Shown: one piece after another, positions 11,763-27,623 of the stretch
How positions within the stretch are numbered: position 1 is the stretch's first letter
How the letters are laid out: every line of letters begins with the position of its first letter
Assembly (NCBI RefSeq): GCF_027596085.1
Contig: NC_072472.1
Coordinates: 14,659,471 to 14,723,470, forward strand
Length of the DNA stretch: 64,000 bases
From: Anoplopoma fimbria
Taxonomy: Eukaryota; Chordata; Actinopteri; Perciformes; Anoplopomatidae
Direction: 5' to 3'
Position numbers and translations under genes: made by a program
The notes under the pieces: generated by a model
Told to the model about the DNA's origin: nothing
Database searches by the model: none
Seen by the model: only the letters and a program-made list of their open reading frames with translations

Positions 11763-14700
11763 GTGCTTTCTGTCGCCTGATCTGTAGGGGACCGTTGAGG
11801 CTCCGGCCGTCATGTCGTTTATTCCCCGGACAGAGGGACGTGTGCGGGGCGGCTCCGGTGGGTCCCACGGTCCGGACAGCCAGCTCATCCAGGTATCCAT
11901 GCTAGCTCACCGGCTAACTGATGCCCTCTGTCTGCCTCCGCTGGAGCGTGATGTGTTGTTGGTGGATGGACATGACAGCCCAATGCTACGGGTTTATAGC
12001 TTCATTCATTTGGATGTTATCACCGTGTTTAATCTATATTAGCTGATATAACCATTAACTTTACACAGTTTACATAAATGACATTCAGACGGTTAGCTAG
12101 AGGCTTCACCTGCAGCTGAGCTCTTATCAAAGAGGATTGTAGTCATGGACTGTCTGTGTGTTGCTTTGTTTTATTTGGTTATTATGTAGCCGTATAAAAC
12201 GATGATTAGTGTCACATTTTGCATATAGTAAGCTGTGCTACATGTAAGCCAAGCTGCTAGTTTATGAATGCTGTCTAATACAACACCCCTTTTGATAAAT
12301 CCTGTATTTATGAATGTTACACTGGTAGGTTTTTGTTGAAACTGTTTAAAGAGGAATCAATTCAACTTAATGTTGACTATTTCGTCCACCCCATTTCTGT
12401 AGAGGGGTAACGACACAATATTAGAAACACCTCTCCATATGAAGGTGAGATTTATTGCAGGGCTGTTGTATTAGACTGCATAGGATTTAGTGTACTGGGG
12501 GATATATAATGCAATCTATTATATTAGCAGAAGTGAAAAGAGCACTAATATATTAGATTGAGGTAAAAGTATTCTAATTTTAAAACATTTTGCTCAAGCA
12601 AAAGTAAAGGGTAAAATGTACTAAAGTAAGTTATCTAAATTGTATGTATGAAATGTGATGTAAAACTACTGTTAAAGTAAGGAGTAAGCTACAAAATAAA
12701 TATCAACTTGGAATAACGTCAGCAACAGCCTGGCACTCTACAGTCTGTGAATACAACTGTATATTTATTCATTATAAATATAAAACTGCCTTCTTCAGTG
12801 TAGTCTCACAAGAATTAGTCAGAAAAGACAGAAAACTCAGACAGTTAAACAAAAATGATCAACAATAAATGAAACAAGCTGTGGACAAAACGGCTACTGA
12901 AACTTCTTTAAACAGTAGAACAAAACATCACCAAGGCAATCAACATGTACACACCGGCTGCAGCCACTAACACATATATTACAGCAAAGCAGAGACTGCA
13001 CATTTTTAACACAACACACAAGCACAACCACTAAGTCTTTGCCGCAACAAAGTATTTGTTGGCACTTTCATCTGCAGAATTAAGCAGTGAGTTGTTATAC
13101 TCACTTGTCTGAACGACTAACAGAAAGTACTTCACAATCTGCCCCAGGTTCAACTTCTCTACTCGTTCATTTACTCAAAGCAAATATAATTAATCCACTC
13201 GGCCTCCTTTGTCCCACTGCATTCCTCAAACTAAAATGTTAAAGCCTCAGGTTTTAACAGTTTTATACAAACACCTCACTGAAGGTAAAACCTTGTGTAC
13301 CGACTGTTAAGTTCAAAAACATCACGGGTGTTTTCACTTGGTGCTCACAAGGTGGTGCATTACATCAGTCTTTGATCAGGATAGATGAAATATTTTTCTT
13401 TTAAATATGCTGAGGTACAATAATGCTAACTATAACCACCAATATGTGATTCTTAATTTAACTGAGCTTGAATTGGCTCCAACCCGTGAACTCACCCGTG
13501 AACGCAAACATTTATAACGTATAATTTTCGGGGAGTGTCACCCCTCTGAACACGGAGCTCTGCCCTCCTGCTGCTGCTTCTTCTCTACTGCAGCTGCTGA
13601 GTCATGTCCTTTTAATGTGACTTTTGTTTTTACTCTGTAACAGATGCAACTTGAAATCTAGCGAGGTACAAACCTTTGATAAATAGTGCTTAGTAAAAGT
13701 TAATTACAGGTTTGGTTTACAAGTCAACAATAAACAGCATTCTTACAGTAACCAGAGTAAATTTAATTTGTTACTTCCACCCCAGTATGATAGCAACTGA
13801 TTATGAATCTATGAAGAGTAGTCTATAGGGTTACATTTTTGGAGAGATAAAGAAAACATACACTTACTTTAGTGTAGCCTGTAACACAGTACAACCATAG
13901 GGCCCATAAAGTTATTACGTTTATTGCTGAATTTTATAATTGATTAATCAGTAAATTGAGTGACAGAAAATTAAATGTTGACAGAATACTTGCCATTAAG
14001 TAATTTATCAGAAAAATAGGCCAATGTTGGCTAAAATGTGAATATTTCTTTTGCTCTTTCATGTGCTTTTATTCAGATTTTGTCACATTTTATAGACTAA
14101 ACCAATAAACAAAAGATCCAAAAAATAATGAACAGATTAATTAATAATGTCAGTCACAACGCTAATAGTTGAGTCAACGCCTTTTATTAATTTGTCTCAA
14201 CAAATCTTGAATATTAAAGCTTCACAAAGACTGCTTTTAGATCTGTAATGTATTATTTAACTGTGAAGGTGGTAATGTAGTTGGTAATGTAGTTATCTAC
14301 AGTGGAACATTTACATTTTAAGTCAATGCCTTTTACAAATTATACATGATAAATGTCAAGTGATTCATTTATTTATGAAAAACATATTCAAACTTTAAAA
14401 ACAATTTATCTCTACACATGTGTTTACGTAATGTTGTACCAGTAGTTTTTTGCAAAACTGTTGCAAATAGATACTTCACATTTCATTGACCAATGCTGCC
14501 TTCTTCTCTTTGATAATATTACTTGATATCCTGTTTGAATCTGTCAATTTTGTCACTGTCAGTTTAAACATTTCCCCTCCCTGGCAGTTTCATCAGTTTG
14601 CAGAGTTTTGTAGTATATATGTATTATTGTTCCTGTAGTTTTGACATAGTTCTCACCTCAAAAATAACCAGATTCTAACTAATCAACATGCACGTTTTTC

Positions 14701-17700
14701 TTTCCCTCAGCCCAGTCAACCTGACCTATGATGTCTTTGATGGGAAGGGGGAGAGTACTCCCCTGGTGTTTCTTCACGGCCTTTTTGGCAGCAAATCTAA
14801 CTTCCACTCAATAGCCAAGTCATTGGTGCAGCGCACAGGCCGAAAGGTAATGCAGTGATGAAGACATCACACCTGTCTGTGTTGTTACTCCACCAACAAT
14901 TCACCTTTATGTGTTTGAGTTTGTTCTCAGCAGCCGGACAATAGCACTCTTACAAAAGCAGGCATGGGAAACGCACAATCAGCCAGTGTGCTGCCAGTCA
15001 TTTGATACAACTCCTCACCAGACTTTACTGACATAATAAATACTGACAGATAATCTGCTCTTTGGAATGCTTGAGGAAACTCATCACCTCATGCACAATA
15101 AAGCCTTTGTTTTATGCTGTCACTCTCAAAGCCCAAAATAAATTGCAGCTGACATAAATGTTTTTTTTGTTTCCACCCTGTTGGCTCTTTCCCCCCATTC
15201 CAAGTGTCCTAACTGTCCTTTGTCTAGTTAGGTGCTGACTGTAGATGCCCGTAACCATGGCAACAGCCCTCACAGCCCAGATCTGACCTATGAAGCGATG
15301 ACCGATGACTTGAAACACCTCCTCGCCCAGCTACACATTGAGAAGTGTGTCCTTATCGGCCACAGCATGGGAGGAAAAACAGCCATGACGACCGCCCTGA
15401 CGCAGGTTAGCAGCCAAGAAATGTCACCATGACTTAATGATGACCCTGCGCTCCTCTTGATGGATGTCACCTGATCTTTCTCACTGAACATTCCTTTCCT
15501 CTGTGAACTTAATAATCTTCCTCTGGTCTTCATGCCACAACTAGCTGTCCTGTTTCCATTTTGTAATTTGTTTTCCCCCATTAACACCTCCCTCACTACC
15601 GGTTTACGCCAATATATCTGTCTCTGTTTGCAGTCTGGTCTAGTGGAGAGGCTGGTGGTAGTGGACATCAGTCCAGCCCAGACCACCACACGCACCAACT
15701 TCCGCTATTACATCCAGGCCATGCAGGAGGTGAAGATCTCCAGTGACATCCCACGTTCAACCGCCAGGCGGATGGCTGAGGATCAGCTACGCAGTTTGGT
15801 CAAGGTCAGGACCCATTTTTGATTTCACACTAATAGCTGTGTGTGTATATTTATATATTTGTCTGATGTTTGGTCCTAAGCTGGAAGCCTATATATTGTA
15901 GGGCAGCCTGCTGAGGCTGAAAACAACATATAAGAGCCGTGAGAGTGAAACAAACCTTTAAGTTTTGCGCCATAAAACCAAAAGGACAAGCTGAAAGTTG
16001 TGAGACACAACGTTGGGTGACAATTCTCTGTGAGTTCATCAGTACAAAAAAAAACCTTCACATGCAAGCAGTAGTGTGCTCCATTGTCCAAATGAGCAAG
16101 ATATGGGATTGGGAGCATTTAGAATTCTCTTAACATGGCGACGGCAAGCCAGCGGCTCACAGCTAACGTTGCTAAAAGGAGCTAACAGGGCCAACAACAG
16201 CAAAAGTACACGATCACATGCATGAAGGTGCACTATAAGCACACATGGCCGGGCCGGCCATGTAAACAAAGCAAGAATAGCTCGGGGTAATAGCAGCGAG
16301 AGAGCGACTTCATTCTCTGCTAAGGTAGACATTACTCCATTATATCTTTGCATAGATAATATTTGTTTACTACTTTATTAATGCACTGAATGTTAAATAC
16401 AGATCCTTTAATATAAAAGTCTGGATTGTAGCTGCTTTAAAGTCAAGCTGTGAAACTAAAAATGTATTTGTTTTTAAAACAGTCTAATCATTAACTGTGC
16501 TTGCCTCCCTCAGGAGCGCTCAGTGCGCCAGTTCCTGCTGACTAACCTGGTGGAGCAGAACGGCCACTACGCCTGGAGGGTCAACCTGGAAGCCATCTCC
16601 GCCCACCTAGAAGACATCATGAGCTTCCCAAACTTTAAAACAGTCTATAACGGACCTACACTGTTTTTGGGTGGAGCCAGTTCTGCTTATATCAGGTATA
16701 AAACACCACAGACAGGCGACTTATTCTTTATAGGAACAGATACATAAGCTTAGAATACTGAAACTGCCATCTATTATAGCGTTTATAGCCTCAGCCTAGT
16801 TGCATGGCTTGTTCCCAAATGGACTTTTCATTATTTGCTCTGGAAATGAGGCTAACCATTAACAAACTTTTTTAAAAACAAACTCAGTCCAAACAACCTG
16901 CATCATGCCAGTCCTGAAGGTCCATATCCTTGAGTCTTAGGTTAACCTTGAATTGAATTTATTCAGGATCAATATCTCCATGATCAAAGCAAGAAAGTAT
17001 AATTTGTACACTGTTCTTAGCTCTCCGAATATTTGTATATTTACTGCTGCGCAACATTTCCATCAATCACATTTTCTTAAGCCACAAACAGCACTAACAA
17101 ACATCACATTATTTATTTATTTACATAATAAATACATATATATTTATTTATAGTAGCAATTGGCAATTTGAAAAGTAAGAGGGGTGCCAGTCAGTCTTGC
17201 TATACAATTGCTCAGTCAAACCATACAAAACAATAAAGAAAATACCTAGTAGTACCAAAAACCAGCACTGCAAAAACAAAGACAGCTTTCAATAGTGTTA
17301 TTCAACCAAACAGGCAAAGCAATATTGATGTGTTAGTATCCAACGGTCTCAGAGTTCAGTCCACTTCGTTTTTTTCAACAACCCAAAACAGTCCAATCCA
17401 GTACACAGACTCAAAATTCAGTTCCGGTTTTTCCCACTGATCCTCACAGACAAACAAATCAGGGAATCAAAATAGAAATAACAACAGCATCTTTGATAAC
17501 AGCTATTGACAATTTTTTTTAATTGTACATGTGAAATTGTTCAATAAAAAAAAATAAAAAAACAGCATCTGTAATGGCAGTTCAGAAGCACTTACTTACA
17601 ACAGGCTACCGGGTACTCACGGTCAGTCAGGTCTGCAGAGTCGGCCTTAACTCCTCCAGGACACCGGCAAATCCTGGAGGAACTCCGACTTGTAAATACG

Positions 17701-18307
17701 AATCCAACGGATTATTTCTCCTCCTGACATGAACTCCACTGAAAAGGCTTCACTATTTGATCCGAGTTGGCTACAAAGACGCGGGACGCACTTTGCAATA
17801 AAATAAAAACGATCCCGGTGGTAAAGCTGGCATTTCTGTCCTTCGTTGACTTCCACATGTGCAGTCTCTGAGACACACTAATGGATTTCTGAGGAGGATT
17901 GTTTCATACTGCGCGGCTTGTTTGAGGGTTGTGATTGGATTATTGGGAGATTGTGGGCGTTTAGCGACGGAAACATGATCAAACTGTTGACAGGTGATTT
18001 AATTCTTCATATGTATATAAATCATATACATACACATATTTTAAAATGATGGCAATCTGAAACAGGCGACTGAACTGGAAAATATAGCCCCATAAATATT
18101 AACTGCACAGTAATAATAATCCCAATAAATGTACAATTTAATCAGATAAAATGTCTTCACTCCTGATCCAGCTCCGACGATTACCCAGAAATCCAGAGGC
18201 TGTTCCCCAACGCTGACATCCAGTACATCCCAGATGCAAGCCACTGGATCCACGCAGATAAACCCTTAGATTTCATCAGCTCCATCAGCTCCTTCCTCCA
18301 CTCCTAG
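11759..18307 (+). CDS. abhd11: ABHD11 alpha/beta-hydrolase, mitochondrial
   Basis: Serine hydrolase of the ABHD11 family, located in the mitochondrial matrix and reported to support lipoylated 2-oxoglutarate dehydrogenase. Exons: 11759-11892, 14711-14846, 15232-15405, 15634-15804, 16514-16695, 18172-18307. All joins keep frame and use GT-AG, giving 310 residues (human about 315). Residues 1-45 are rich in Arg and Ser with no acid apart from one Asp, a likely mitochondrial presequence. H67-G-L-F-G-S is the oxyanion motif, GHSMGG (133-138) holds nucleophile Ser135, and His290 in DASHWIH completes the charge relay. The first intron (2.8 kb) carries an old repeat and intron 4 a palindrome-bearing repeat. 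A promoter-like antisense segment sits in intron 5. The start is chosen because it opens the presequence and joins exon 2 in phase. Confidence 0.95.
12545..13790. repeat. Degraded dispersed repeat in abhd11 intron 1
   Basis: The left part (gaggtaaaagtattctaat ... aaagtaaggagtaa) and right part (gtaaaagttaattac ... ttacttccacccc) resemble the same aagtaaaagta/ccacc fish repeat seen at 898-1437, here longer and with unrelated sequence between. Boundaries are approximate and the copy is old. No transposase ORF remains. Confidence 0.35.
15888..16345. repeat. Repeat-like segment in abhd11 intron 4
   Basis: The stretch from about gaggctgaaaacaac to agacattactccatt is GC-richer than the surrounding intron. 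It carries phrases (gagagtgaaacaaacctttaag, gccataaaaccaaa, gctaacgttgctaa) that recur in fish interspersed repeats. At 16243-16263 it holds ACATGGCCGG-g-CCGGCCATGT, a 10-bp inverted repeat with one centre base. No coding potential was recognised. Confidence 0.4.
17621..17990 (-). promoter_or_regulatory. Promoter-like antisense segment in abhd11 intron 5
   Basis: Read on the minus strand this CpG-containing patch has CCAATAATCCAATC (two CCAAT boxes, about 17932-17945), a short ATG-started ORF of 48 codons beginning near 17860, and a strong splice donor (GACC|GTGAGTA, exon end 17621) followed by a second donor (GTAAGTAAG). It would give a first exon of an antisense transcript inside abhd11. 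Human ABHD11 also has an antisense RNA (ABHD11-AS1), but no sequence link is shown. A transposon remnant is the main alternative. Confidence 0.3.
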
Positions 18308-20934
18308 CTGCCTCCTGCCTACGCCTCAGGACCTTTTTTTTTATGCTCAGCGCTCCTGAGTGAGCGAGCCCTCACTGAAAATGACGGTTAGTATTCTGCA
18401 GCCTCAGCAAGAGCAAGTGGAGTCATTAATGATGCTAATTTTGCCAACACTGGACCAAACTCACCCTTTACAGCAGCTAATCCTCCTCTCAACAATATTA
18501 GTGTGTCGTAGTGTAGGTGAACATTTATTTTGTTTGATTGGCTGGTTTTTAGATGTGTTTTCATTGATTTTATTGGATGCTACCTAGACGATATCTAATT
18601 TAATGGGGCTGTTTTGGAGGTGATGTACTAATCCAAAGAAACTCTCATTTGCAGAGTGCTTTCTTTATGTTATGCCAGTAGGATAAGTATAGTCTGGGAC
18701 TGCTGAGGTGGATCAGCAGTAAAATGGTTGGATATGAAAGTTTTTACAGCACTGGAATGAAACAAATACCATATATATGAGAAGCTGAAATAAGAATATT
18801 CTAAGCAAAAGCTGTTTCTTTGCCCATGAGATTTTGGTATTGTGTCAGGAGGTCTAAGCTCTGCAGAGAAGCTGTAATGCTGACTTTACGTGTACTGATG
18901 GTTTTTTGTAGAGTCTTATTTTGATGTTGATAAATGTGATAGATATTCATTATGTTTGGGCTAGATCTATTTCTCAAGGTCCTCTCCTCTGTGTATCTGC
19001 TGTAGGTCAGAGAGGATTTACAGGTCAGTGACTTGAGGTCATCTAACAGCGCTGGTTATATTTTTATGGCAACATAATCTATAATGTATAAATTTAATCT
19101 ATGAAAACCAAGGTGAAACACTCAAATGCGGTATTGTCACAATCTGTTTCCTGAATATCTCAGGTTACAAGTGAATATGCTAATTATTTAACGATTATAC
19201 TATTATCCTGTCCGTCTGGCGGTAAACCGTGGTAATGTAGTTGTGTCTTTGTATTTGTCCACTCAGTGTTTTTGATTAAACATGTTTTACTGATTTATTA
19301 TCTGTATCTCACTTAACCTTACGACCAAGACAAGGCTATATGGGTATCTCACAAACTTATGCTGCAGCAGTGTATGTTGTTATCTAACCGTAATAGTGTT
19401 AATATGATTTCAGTTTCCTTTGGTTGGAGCAGGACAGTCCAGTAGTGAAACTGCCATCTGTATGAATAAGCAGGGTGTTGTAAATGTGTGCCTCTTTTGT
19501 CAAGAGCTCCTTTTCCATTTCTGTAAGACTTGATAAGAAATATAAAAAAAAATATTCTACAATAATAACTAGCAGACTTTCGATTGGCAGCTGGGTTGCC
19601 AGTTCTGTGTGAATTTTCTCACAAGAAGGCTTAACGGATGAGGGTGTATCCCGTCGTGGCGCTAGATGTTTACAACAATCAGTGTTTTATGTTTGTTCAA
19701 TGTGAATACAGACGTCTAAAAGGCTTTTAATGGTTGGAATTGAGTTAAGTGAATCTCTCCTTATTTATTTATTTTTATATAAAACTCCAGTTAGTGGAGA
19801 AGCTCCCCCCCTGTCCCCCGTCCCCCCTGTCCTCCTCAACCACAGGACAGATCTTTCTTGTTGCACAATATGAATAGATTGTTGGGGTGTTGGAAGTTGC
19901 TGACATTTGAATGCAGGCCCTGCTTCAGCTTCTGTAGTGTTGCACTGGGATAGGTATTTCTGTCTAAGGGGGAGGGGGGAGGACTCTCTGTGTCAACAAT
20001 AAAGAAAAGTGAATTTATTCAAAAACTGAAAAGCTGTTAGAAGACTGTAATCATCTGTTCAGGATTGTATATTGTTCCACTATGAGCATGCCTTTTCTCT
20101 TGTCATCAGGTGTACCTTTGCTGTGCTATAAACGTTTCAGTTTGTTTGTTGCCACAATGATGGAACTCATTCTAGATAATGGCATATATACATTTAAAAT
20201 ATGACAAAGAAGCATATCGGAGTGGGTTAATTATATATTATTGAAAATGTACAAACTGATATTATACAATAAAATGACAAATCTGCGACAAAGTTTATGC
20301 TGTTTTCTTTTGAATCTTGAAAATGCAACAGTAAAAAGTGCAGACAATGGAAGCTTTAAAGTGATGTAGTGAAGTTTAAGGAATTCATCTGTCACTTTTA
20401 AACACTTAAATATGTCATTTATGATCTAAATAAATGAATATAGTGAGAGATCCAAAGCATGTTTTCCCAAGAATATATGAAAGATCCCCTTCCACAAAGA
20501 GGCTCAATAACCTTGTTTAAACTTCTTATAATGACATCTACTCCTCCTCCCTCATTGAATATATGAATATGTAAATATTATTCATTTAAGAGGTTTAACT
20601 GCTGGACTCCAGATGTTCCTAACTCAATGAAAAGTCCGTTCTCAGTGTTTGTGCACTGGAGGCTTCATGTTTCCACAACACACTTGTGTCAGTTACATAC
20701 TGGACCACCATTGGCTACTATCTATGATGTCACAAATCATGCTCCGACGTACACGTAATGGACTCTTTATAATGAGCACAGAGAAACTTTCCCCCTTCAG
20801 CAGATGAATGTGAAAACAGCCTTCTAGTGTCAAACTCTGCACCAGTGATGATAAGTTTAACACATTTGTGACTGGAGGGAGCCTTTAAATTGCTAGTGAT
20901 GAGTAGTTGTACTCGGTGCAAAGTCACCTCTGTT
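18308..20934. other. abhd11 3' UTR and convergent intergenic region
   Basis: abhd11 (+) and the BICDR-like gene (-) converge here. The abhd11 3' UTR must start at 18308. AATAAA hexamers at 19998-20003 and about 20268 are candidate ends, though a closer non-canonical signal is possible. No additional gene was found. A C-rich run (about 19802-19832) is the only compositional oddity. Confidence 0.5.
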
Positions 20935-25255
<4,321 letters not shown>

Positions 25256-27396
25256 GATCAGCTTGGTAGAAGTCACAGGCAGAAGAAGAGTCGATTAAAC
25301 CAGTTGCAGATACTGTCAGGTGATATATAACCACGGAGGAGCAACACAGAAAAATAAGGAGGGAAGGTGAAAACAGAATGTCCCCAAACTCGTTTTTCCT
25401 GAATTGCTTCCGTCTTCACAGAGACGCGACATGACATGATGTGAGGTCACTGCTGCACATTGGCTTAACGTGGTATGTGTGGGTTTTTCTTCCTCCTTTC
25501 CAGCTGTTATTCAAACATGTGACGTGCAGACATACCAGTGCTGCAGGGGAACAAAGGGAGGAGGACTTTTGATCCTTTGATACAATCAGATTATTCACAC
25601 TTGACTCATGATACCTGATTTAAACTGTTATTTTAGCAACGTGACATACACAGAGCAGAGGGCTGGAGATGGTGAGCAGAGAAAACAGATAAAGACATTT
25701 AAAGTCAGTGTCATAGGAAGCCATCATGAATCTCTATGTTGTAACTTATAAGTCTTTATTTCCTTCACCTAGTCATCAATTTATTTTTAGAAATGAAATA
25801 CTTTGTGGAAAACACCAGTTGTGGTCCTTCCTTGCAGTAAGAGGGGGGTTTTTGATGACAAATCACCCACATAAATGAGCAAAGACGTGTCTGTGACACA
25901 TAAACACATCCTATTTTATAACCGACTACTTGGCTATGTTTTTGTGTTGGGTCAAGGGAGGGATTCAGTCCATGCAGGTGTGAGTTGATTTGAATGTTGC
26001 ACCCAAAGAACAAAACAATACCACAATTATCAGTTATGCACTGTCAATTAAACAACCCCTGTTTATGACCTATTTTCAGAGGGCATCATAATGTTCTGCC
26101 ACCTTTTTAGTTGTCACGTTTTTTCTCTTGGCTGTGTACATAAAGTAATGTACTCTAATTACATTTATATTTAATTATGGACCTAGTTTCTTTTCATTAT
26201 TCAGCACCAGGATGTGGTTGTCGGTTTGTTCCTTCTCGGTCTCCCTCTTCAAGCAGCGTGCCACTCTTTTGCAGGAAGTAGGTCGCTTAATAAGGAAGGT
26301 GGAGTCTTCGCAGTAAAACTCTTGTTACTCTTTTATCCCTTATCATCTCCAATAATTTAAATTTCATTCTAAATAGGTCAAACTTAAATAAGTCTCATAT
26401 TCAGCCTTATTTCTTAAAATTGAGAACTTCCTGCCAGGGGAGTGAGACAGTGCCCCTATTTACCAAAGTTGTTGCTTTTGTTTCAGTAATATTTTGGGAA
26501 ATAATAGTTATTAATAAGACAGAAAAGGCAAATCACTGCAAGAAAACGAATGAAAAAAAGACAAAAAATTCTGAAAAATAAAGTATCATAACAGGTTGAT
26601 GTCTATTCAACACATGTACATTTAGCAAACTGTTGACTGAACTCTGATCAATGAGTCTGCAAGCATCCATATGTTGCATGTAAACCCCTTTCAAACTATT
26701 AATGTATTATGCAGCAGTTTCACATGAGACTAATATAGGAGGCTGCAAGACATTTTTAAAAGTCTAACTTTAAGTACTTTAGCATAATTAGCTTTTTTTT
26801 TGAAAAAACTACATGTTTCAATTGTGTCTATTTAAAAGATTGCAACACTGTCCATGTTACAAGAAAAAAAACTGTCAGCTCGTGTAAATATTTGGCAATA
26901 AAATATGTTACTAAAAACACACTTCACTCCACTTGCATATTATCTCTGAATTGTGTGGCCAGCTCAAAAGTACCTGATCACTTATTGGCTTCATACAGTT
27001 AGTTGATACTCAAACAAAACTGGAGTTAAGATAAAAACGTCTTATTTATGGTGTTTAACATAATTAGTCTAAACTCAGGCTCAGTGGGTTATTCATGATG
27101 AGAAAGTAAACAAAAAGACAAAGACGGGATTACAGGAATCTTTGACTAAACAGACAGACTGATTAACTCTCCAGTCACATAAAACGCTCAACAAAAGACA
27201 GATCCCAGCGGGTAGAAGGAAGACTGGCAATGACAGTCAAAGAGTGTCCTATTTCTTCCATTCAGTGACATTAGTCAATGAGACAACAAGTCTCTTCAGT
27301 CATTCATGTAAAATGATCTGCATGATATATTGTTTTGGGGTGTTAACTACATTCTGGAAAAACTGTTAAAATAACTGTTTAGTCTTTGCAAAAGTA
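25256..27396. other. Intergenic region between the BICDR-like gene and sumf2
   Basis: No coding exon recognised on either strand. TATATAT at about 25323-25329 on the minus strand, 70 bp before the BICDR-like ATG, could be its TATA element. The rest is AT-rich with short unrelated ORFs. Searching for the missing N-terminal coiled coil of a BICDR protein by eye gave nothing. Confidence 0.5.
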
Positions 27397-27402
27397 TTTA
27401 TT
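27397..27402 (-). terminator. Candidate sumf2 poly(A) signal
   Basis: TTTATT on the plus strand is AATAAA on the minus strand, about 225 bp beyond the sumf2 stop. It is the nearest canonical hexamer downstream of the gene, apart from another at about 27434. Confidence 0.4.
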
Positions 27403-27623
27403 TCTTGATTGTTAGGTATTAGTATTTTTGTGTTTATTCTTTTAATTCATAAAAAATAAGTTCTCCACAGGAGAAATACAGTTTGATTCCTCCTGTCATC
27501 ATCATCTTCCATTAAAATTCCTGGTTAGTCATTGATACTTACTCTGTCCCTTTTTTTCCCTTTTTTTTGGCTCCTTAGAACATTATTGTCCTTCTTCCTA
27601 TTATTTTGACTTCCTGTGTGTTG

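Noticed and set aside
15288..15698. 136-codon ORF antisense to abhd11 exons 3-4
   Set aside because: It spans an intron of abhd11 and mirrors its exons; no homology recognised.
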